A stretch of DNA of 64,000 nt, from positions 1-64,000 of the forward strand of contig VSDK01015859.1 in the NCBI GenBank assembly GCA_009767595.1, in the 5' to 3' direction. The notes under the pieces are model-generated. The model searched no databases and was not told the origin of the DNA. It was given only the letters and a program-made list of their open reading frames with translations. Numbering within the stretch: the stretch's first letter is position 1; each line of letters opens with the position of its first letter. Source of the stretch: Symbiodinium kawagutii (taxonomy: Eukaryota; Sar; Dinophyceae; Suessiales; Symbiodiniaceae). Position numbers and translations under genes: made by a program. This document shows positions 58,209-64,000 of the stretch, piece by piece.

Positions 58209-58319
58209 GGCTATGGGTCAATATTCACCATCAAGTTTATGGCATGACCAACAATAACAGTTAAAACAATGGTTAATAATGGGGGAACCAGGGGGACTAA
58301 GGGTTTTGACCCACAGCCT
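58209..58319 (+). mobile_element. Family A element
   Basis: GGCTATGGGTCAATATTCACC at the left, GGGTTTTGACCCACAGCC at the right. Confidence 0.8.
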
Positions 58320-60308
58320 AATGGTTAAGAAGAGGGTATGGTAATCATGCTTGATCATGATAAAATGGCGCGGTTAATAATGCTTATGAATGGTTAAGAA
58401 GAGGTATGGTAATGATTTGGTGAATAATGGTTGATGGCAGCCCTCATTTTGCTTTGCCAGGGGGGGGCTGATGACTGAAGTGTGAGGGTTAACGATGGTT
58501 GATAATAATGGTTTAACAACTATGGTTCAAAATAGGGGATGATAATATTTTACAAGAATGGTTACACTACTATGGGCAATGCTGTGGTTACTGGTTGATC
58601 ATAACGGATAACAGCCAGCAATGGTATGGTTCATGATGATCCATGGTCAAGGGCTTTCCCTTACGCTATGGCTTGACGATGGCGCGCGTACGGATGTGTA
58701 TTGCGGCAGAAATATTTCTCCTTTTTTTTGGCAATTCGACACACGGCATGCGTAGGTATATGCATGTTCCACACATGAAAATGATGATTCAATCAGTGTC
58801 AATATTTTTGTGATGAACAGTCTTGGAGTCTTCGCACACGTACTGCTGGAAATGGTGCCCAATGTTTCTGTATTTATATAGTAAGAATAGTGGGTCCTAA
58901 TAGTAAGAAACCTCCAAAGGGATGTAAGATATGTTTTTGCTTTATTGCATTCCAACTCGAATCTGTCCAAGATTCGCATGATGCGAGAGGGTGTTTGAGT
59001 GGAATGTTTGTTACGTGGTAACCTCCCCGTTGTTGTTGTATATTATATTCCAGAAGCTTCGAAACGGGCAGCTGTGTTTCTGCCGTGCAGGCAGCCCCTT
59101 TATTTCTACGCTGAGTGTTTTGGATAGGATAACACGGCACACTTTGGTTACTTTGAGATATCGTAGAAACTCCCAAGTTACCAAACCCAGAGTTTTCAAA
59201 ACAATGCTTCGTTGTAGCGGACAAGAGTTTTTTGCACCTGTTTTACTGGGAGCGAGGCAAATGGCTGCCAATAAATATCATACATGTTCTTTCGTCGAGA
59301 CCAGGGCCATGTGACTTTAGCGTTGCCCTCCGAATTGAGTATTGATGTGTAAATGTGTAACAATAGAAAAACATTAATATGATGTGTTCATAGTTACTTA
59401 AATCATTATGTTAGACATTAGTCCTACTACGCTTAGATATAGCGACATACCTGGGACGATCTTGAACATCTATCCTACGAATCATAGATCAGAAAACATG
59501 GACTAACATGGACCTTTCATGTATGCTGGTCTTTGGCGCGCTTGGGTATACTTTTGACTTGTATTACCCGCAGCTTAACGAGGAGAGTTTGATGGTTGCA
59601 TAGTTCAAGCATGTGTTTCTTCGGGTACAAGCTAGTGTGTTGACCAGCTAAACATTGTACATTGCCGATGGCCCAAAATGTTCAACCCCAAGTTGGCTTC
59701 CCACTAACAGCCAGGTTGCCATAACCATCCGTGGTGAATCACTGTGGCATTGCCAAGCTCCATCAACAGCGACCATCATCAACTAGCGTTCAGCCGTTGG
59801 CGGACTTTTTTCATGGTGTTGGCTGAGGGTCCCTGATTAGCCTCCCACGGATGGCTGCCATTGTCCATGGGCTCGACTCCCATGGGTGTAAAGAACCTGT
59901 TTGACGCGAAGTGTGTCCTACAAAATGCCCAGGGTGAATTTTGCTTCTTTCTCATATGTCGTTTTGGCTGCTGGTGATCATAATGAATGGTCATTTTGTA
60001 GCTGCGTAGTTTGCTGGTTTTTTGCGACACTGATCGACACTGCATATCCATTTTGTAGGGTGGAGACATGTCCCGACACCCCATCTTGTAGGGTAGGTAT
60101 CTTGGGGCCCCCGTTTTGTAGCTACATGACGGGGTGCACAAGTACACAGGTGGAATGCACAACAGGATCACCCAGCATCATTCGTTAACCATTGATTAAG
60201 ATTCAGTATTGATCAACCATCATTCCATCAAATAAACCAATTTGCCATGTTGTGACCAGCAATTAACCCAAAAATTAGGCAACTATTCACCATTATTGAC
60301 CATGTGAT

Positions 60309-60413
60309 AGTTTCTCAAAGCAGGGGTACCCCTCAATCATCCAGTTTATTAACCATTTATAGGAATGAACTATGAACCAACCATTTCGGGGTACGCTATT
60401 TCGAGAAACCCCC
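60309..60413 (+). mobile_element. Family B element
   Basis: TAGTTTCTCAAAGCAGGGGTA then CCCC at the left; GGGGTACGCTATTTCGAGAAA then CCCCC at the right. Confidence 0.75.
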
Positions 60414-60696
60414 ATATTCAACCCATTATTGTTGGCTATCATCCCCTAATAATAACCACGATGATATAACCATTCTAAACCACCATTAATTAATGTTAAT
60501 AACCATTGCTGACTGATGCTCGCTTGAAAGCATTCGAAGCTGCTAGGCCATTGGTTTCACGGGATTCATGGCGCTGGAACACTTCAACTTGATCACCTTG
60601 GCGGTGACTGGGTGCATCGAAGGAGTTGGCGTTTCCTTTTTTTTTGTAGGGGAAGCATGGGGTTGTCATGGGGGTGCTTCAGCTGTAGGGGTCAAA

Positions 60697-60789
60697 TAGC
60701 TGGTTGGCGGTTTGATTTTTTTTGAGTGACGTTCTTGTTTTGCCCAACATTTGGGATGGTCAGTTGGTTGGGGGTTGCAACCACCAATC
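60697..60789 (+). mobile_element. Family C element
   Basis: TAGCTGGTTGGCGGTTTGATT at the left, GTTGCAACCACCAATCAGG at the right, with TTTGGGATGGTCAGTTGGTTG. Confidence 0.7.
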
Positions 60790-61262
60790 AGGCAGGATCG
60801 CAGTAGAGGACGGGTTAGAGTAGTCCACATTGTTTGGATGATGGTATATCATGGTTCGTTGCATTTCATCGCCTTGAAATGGTGTGCTTACATAGCGGTT
60901 AGAATTATTATAGATTGGTTTATATATAGTGGTCAATAGGTCAATTGACTGGCAGTTGATATAAGATGATTCCAACGTGGTTATTGGATATTCCTGTTGT
61001 GTAATAGAATGGGTTATAGGTATTGAACACCCAGTGACCATAATGGTTCGTCGGTGGTATGTCCTTATGAAATGATCTCTGTAGGTAATTATTGTGCAAA
61101 ATGGTGAATTGAGTGTTTAGCTAATGTTTAGCAAATGGTCGATTAATCAATGGTGATATCATCGTGAATTGTTGATAGCGGGATGTAGCAAAAGTGCTTC
61201 ATCAGCAAGTGTTCGCCATGGTTGCTGGCTCATGATGGCCATCTTTTGTAGATCCCAATATG

Positions 61263-61372
61263 GGTATTTCTCAAAATAGGGGTATACCCAAAAACATCAT
61301 CCAACAGCAGTCATTTATAGCAAATAGCCAACCATTTTGGAGGGGTTCCCTATGACTTGAGAAGCCACCACA
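61263..61372 (+). mobile_element. Family B element
   Basis: GGTATTTCTCAAAATAGGGGT then ATACCC at the left; GGGGTTCCCTATGACTTGAGA then AGCCACCAC at the right. Confidence 0.75.
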
Positions 61373-61493
61373 TAGTAGCTGTTCAACCATTATTGTTGGC
61401 GATCATCACCTGTTATTTACTGTACCAGTATTAGCCACCATGAAGCATTATGAACCAATATGAACCACGTGGTTAACCCCCACGTGGATTCAC

Positions 61494-61590
61494 CACTGCG
61501 GATTTTTTAGCAGCGCAAAGCGCTGTGGCAGCGCCGCCTTTAGCAGTGGAACGTCCATGGCCCTTGGGCCATGGCCATGGACAGGATGAA
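61494..61590. repeat. GC-rich hairpin cluster
   Basis: CCACTGC...GCAGTGG brackets AGCAGCGCAAAGCGCTGTGG. Right beside it CCATGGCCCTTGGGCCATGG is a perfect palindrome, and GGTTAACCCCCACGTGG lies just upstream. Confidence 0.6.
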
Positions 61591-61837
61591 CTTTAAAGCC
61601 ACGACCTGGGTTGATCAACCTGAATGGTCCCCCAAGCTGGTTGATGACCCTAGTACTGACGAAGATCTAAGGTTGCTTGGGGGACCCAATCCTTGAGTGA
61701 AGAATTCCAGCTCCTCAAGGTCGGGGGATGGCCAGTTTTACTTACACATGCGTGACTGAGCATTTATGTATCATGTGTGGATACCCAGATGCTCCATGTA
61801 TGGTAGAGTAGCACCTGATTCGGCTTAGAATATGTTA

Positions 61838-61939
61838 GCCCTATGCTTCCGCTTACCATTAAATAGGCAACCAACCCCAAACAACAATGGTAGAAACCAG
61901 CTGGTTGCCTACTATGATGGCAACTGGAAGCATAGGGTT
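61838..61939 (+). mobile_element. Family F inverted-repeat element
   Basis: CCCTATGCTTCCGCTTACCA at the left, GGCAACTGGAAGCATAGGGTT at the right; AACCAGCTGGTTGCCTACTA inside matches the copy at 44552. Confidence 0.75.
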
Positions 61940-62082
61940 AGAATACGATTGTGCATGATGGTTGACCATGTCGGAGAAATGTAAGACTTAAGATCATGGT
62001 GAATAGCGATGAATCATCGTTGCATCCCATGGTCTTTCTTACATGATCTTAGCCTCGCGTTTTTGTTCAATCCCAGTCTCAG

Positions 62083-62141
62083 GGGTCGTCCAGCAAGCAG
62101 CCACCAAGGAGTTCATGCTGCTGTGGGGCATTATCTTCATC
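62083..62141 (+). CDS. SLC33A1: SLC33A1-like exon: VVQQAATKEFMLLWGIIFI
   Basis: Acceptor AGTCTCAG|G; two bases complete a Gly codon, then 19 codons. The F..(F/L)WG..F(L/I) helix matches the family. The donor is GC (ATC|GCGCCT), which gives exactly the spacing seen in homologues. Confidence 0.8.
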
Positions 62142-62331
62142 GCGCCTCGGCAGGGTGCCACGAGGGGGTACCAGTGGCCAGCAGTTGCCACCAACCGAAC
62201 CTCATTCGTCAGGGGTGTCTGCAGTCCTGCAACGGTGGTGCCATGGGGTGTCCATTGCAATGCTTGGTCACTTGGTTGGTTTCTTGTTGTGTTGGTTGGG
62301 TACCACAGGGTACCGCCATGGCACAGCTCAG
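62142..62331 (+). other. Short intron (190 bases) of SLC33A1-like gene
   Basis: The shortest well-supported intron in the window, GC-AG type, without any element insertion and relatively GC-rich. All three plus frames are open over much of it. Confidence 0.65.
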
Positions 62332-62400
62332 GTAGTGACTCTGCTCGTGGGGCTGCTGAAAGCCGAAGGTCAAATCTCGCCGGAGGACGAGCCCGAAGCT
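62332..62400 (+). CDS. SLC33A1: SLC33A1-like exon: VVTLLVGLLKAEGQISPEDE
   Basis: Acceptor AGCTCAG|G, consensus donor GCT|GTGAGC, 23 codons. A helix end followed by the acidic KAE/KKE cytosolic loop, as in the family. Confidence 0.85.
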
Positions 62401-62429
62401 GTGAGCATGTGGTGGTGAAGCAGTTTCGG

Positions 62430-62905
62430 ATGGTTGATAGTTGGTTGATGGTTGGTTGATGGTTGGTTCATGGTTGGTTCATGGTTGGTTGATGGTTGGT
62501 TGATGGTTGGTTGATGGTTGGTTCATGGTTGGTTGATAGTTGGTTGATAGTTGGTTGATAGTTGGTTGATAGTTGGTTGATAGTTGGTTGATCGTTGGTT
62601 GATGGTTGGTTGATGGTTGGTTGATAGTTGGTTGATAGTTGGTTGATAGTTGGTTGATAGTTGGTTGATGGTTGGTTGATGGTTGGTTGATAGTTGGTTG
62701 ATGGTTGGTTGATGGTTGGTTGATGGTTGGTTGATGGTTGGTTGATGGTTGGTTGATAGTTGGTTGATAGTTGGTTGATAGTTGGTTGATAGTTGGTTGA
62801 TAGTTGGTTGATGGTTGGTTGATGGTTGGTTGATAGTTGGTTGATAGTTGGTTGATAGTTGGTTGATGGTTGGTTGATAGTTGGTTGATGGTTGATTGAT
62901 GGTCG
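62430..62905 (+). repeat. 11-base minisatellite GGTTGGTTGAT
   Basis: About 43 units of GGTTGGTTGAT with G/A alternation at one position (TGATGG or TGATAG), a few TCATGG variants and one TGATCG. The unit resembles the family C core GGTTGGTTGA. Confidence 0.95.
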
Positions 62906-62906
62906 A

Positions 62907-63005
62907 CTGGTTGGCGGTTTTAAGCATTTTCTCTTTTCCCCGGTAGTTGTGAACGACTGGTTGGTTGACTTGTATTTTTCATAGGGGTGGTTCAACCACC
63001 AACCA
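62907..63005 (+). mobile_element. Family C element
   Basis: CGACTGGTTGGCGGTTTTAAG at the left, GGTTCAACCACCAACCAATTG at the right, with GACTGGTTGGTTGACTTGTAT. Confidence 0.75.
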
Positions 63006-63068
63006 ATTGATGATAGGACCTCTATCAAATGAATCACTTTCGGCAACGCAAGCAGTCCGACACCTGAG

Positions 63069-63188
63069 GAAAGTATCTCAGCGGCTTATCGTCACATGTT
63101 CCAGATCCTGCAGCTGCATCCTATCCGACTGCTGATGCTTTTGTTGGTCACCTGGAAATTTCCTTTCGCCATCGCAGACGGTGCCGCG
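63069..63188 (+). CDS. SLC33A1: SLC33A1-like exon: helix ending WKFPFAIADGAA
   Basis: Acceptor ACCTGAG|G, donor GCG|GTGCCG, 40 codons: ESISAAYRHMFQILQLHPIR then LLMLLLVTWKFPFAIADGAA. It aligns with the Y...F.I...P.......L...K.GF..AD segment of the family. The right border is the least certain part. Confidence 0.8.

Positions 63189-64000
<812 letters not shown>

Larger units (their letters stand above)
58115..62082 (+). other. Longest intron of the SLC33A1-like gene
   Basis: It holds family A, B, C and F copies and a strong hairpin at 61494-61590. A minus-strand frame at 58874-59224 and another at 59779-60171 (repeated GTAGGGT words) are open but unassigned. Confidence 0.5.
62401..63068 (+). 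other. Intron of SLC33A1-like gene filled by minisatellite and family C
   Basis: Apart from about 30 bases at each end, the intron is the 11-base minisatellite and a family C copy. Confidence 0.7.

Noticed and set aside
62468..63046. 192-aa NQPT-repeat ORF on the minus strand
   Set aside because: Translation of the 11-base minisatellite plus a family C copy; it also lies in a well-defined intron.

Overview
This window is nuclear eukaryotic DNA, most likely from a dinoflagellate (Symbiodiniaceae-like). It has no bacterial-style ORFs. Real coding sequence appears as exons of 30-150 bases spread over long introns packed with short inverted-repeat elements and simple repeats. About half of the splice donors I could fix are not GT: GC is frequent and at least one is GA. 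Many acceptors are AG followed by G. That donor mix is a known dinoflagellate trait; the species is not determined. There are two assembly gaps (19509-20297 and 45321-45656).

Layout. (1) 472-2651, minus strand: a compact six-exon gene whose phases all agree and which gives a 304-residue protein of unknown function. It lies in a 3-kb block (1-3060) extraordinarily rich in the hexamer CAAGTG/CACTTG and nearly free of the elements seen elsewhere. (2) 6785-32223, plus strand: a gene of the folate-biopterin transporter (BT1/FBT, MFS-like) family, recovered as a chain of in-phase exons including 30- and 33-base microexons and ending at a clear stop. Its N-terminal exons and part of the middle are not resolved. 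(3) 32.4-43.6 kb: coding-like islands on the plus strand, including membrane segments and one complete 59-codon ORF, from one or more genes I cannot name. (4) 44395 to beyond 63188, plus strand: an acetyl-CoA transporter of the SLC33A1/AT-1 family (10 exons found, one short exon missing, 3' end outside the window).

Between exons the window holds several families of roughly 80-130-base elements with terminal inverted repeats (called A to G here). Families A, B and C are the commonest and lie in nearly every long intron, often within 100 bases of a splice site. There is also a roughly 1-kb transposon-like element nested inside a family B copy, two larger inverted-repeat elements, a dispersed 35-base repeat, and many micro- and minisatellites. 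No tRNA, rRNA, CRISPR array or spliced-leader gene was recognised.

The two identified genes are both multi-pass membrane transporters read in the same direction, which fits the unidirectional gene arrangement known in dinoflagellates. Nothing in the sequence shows that they act in one pathway.
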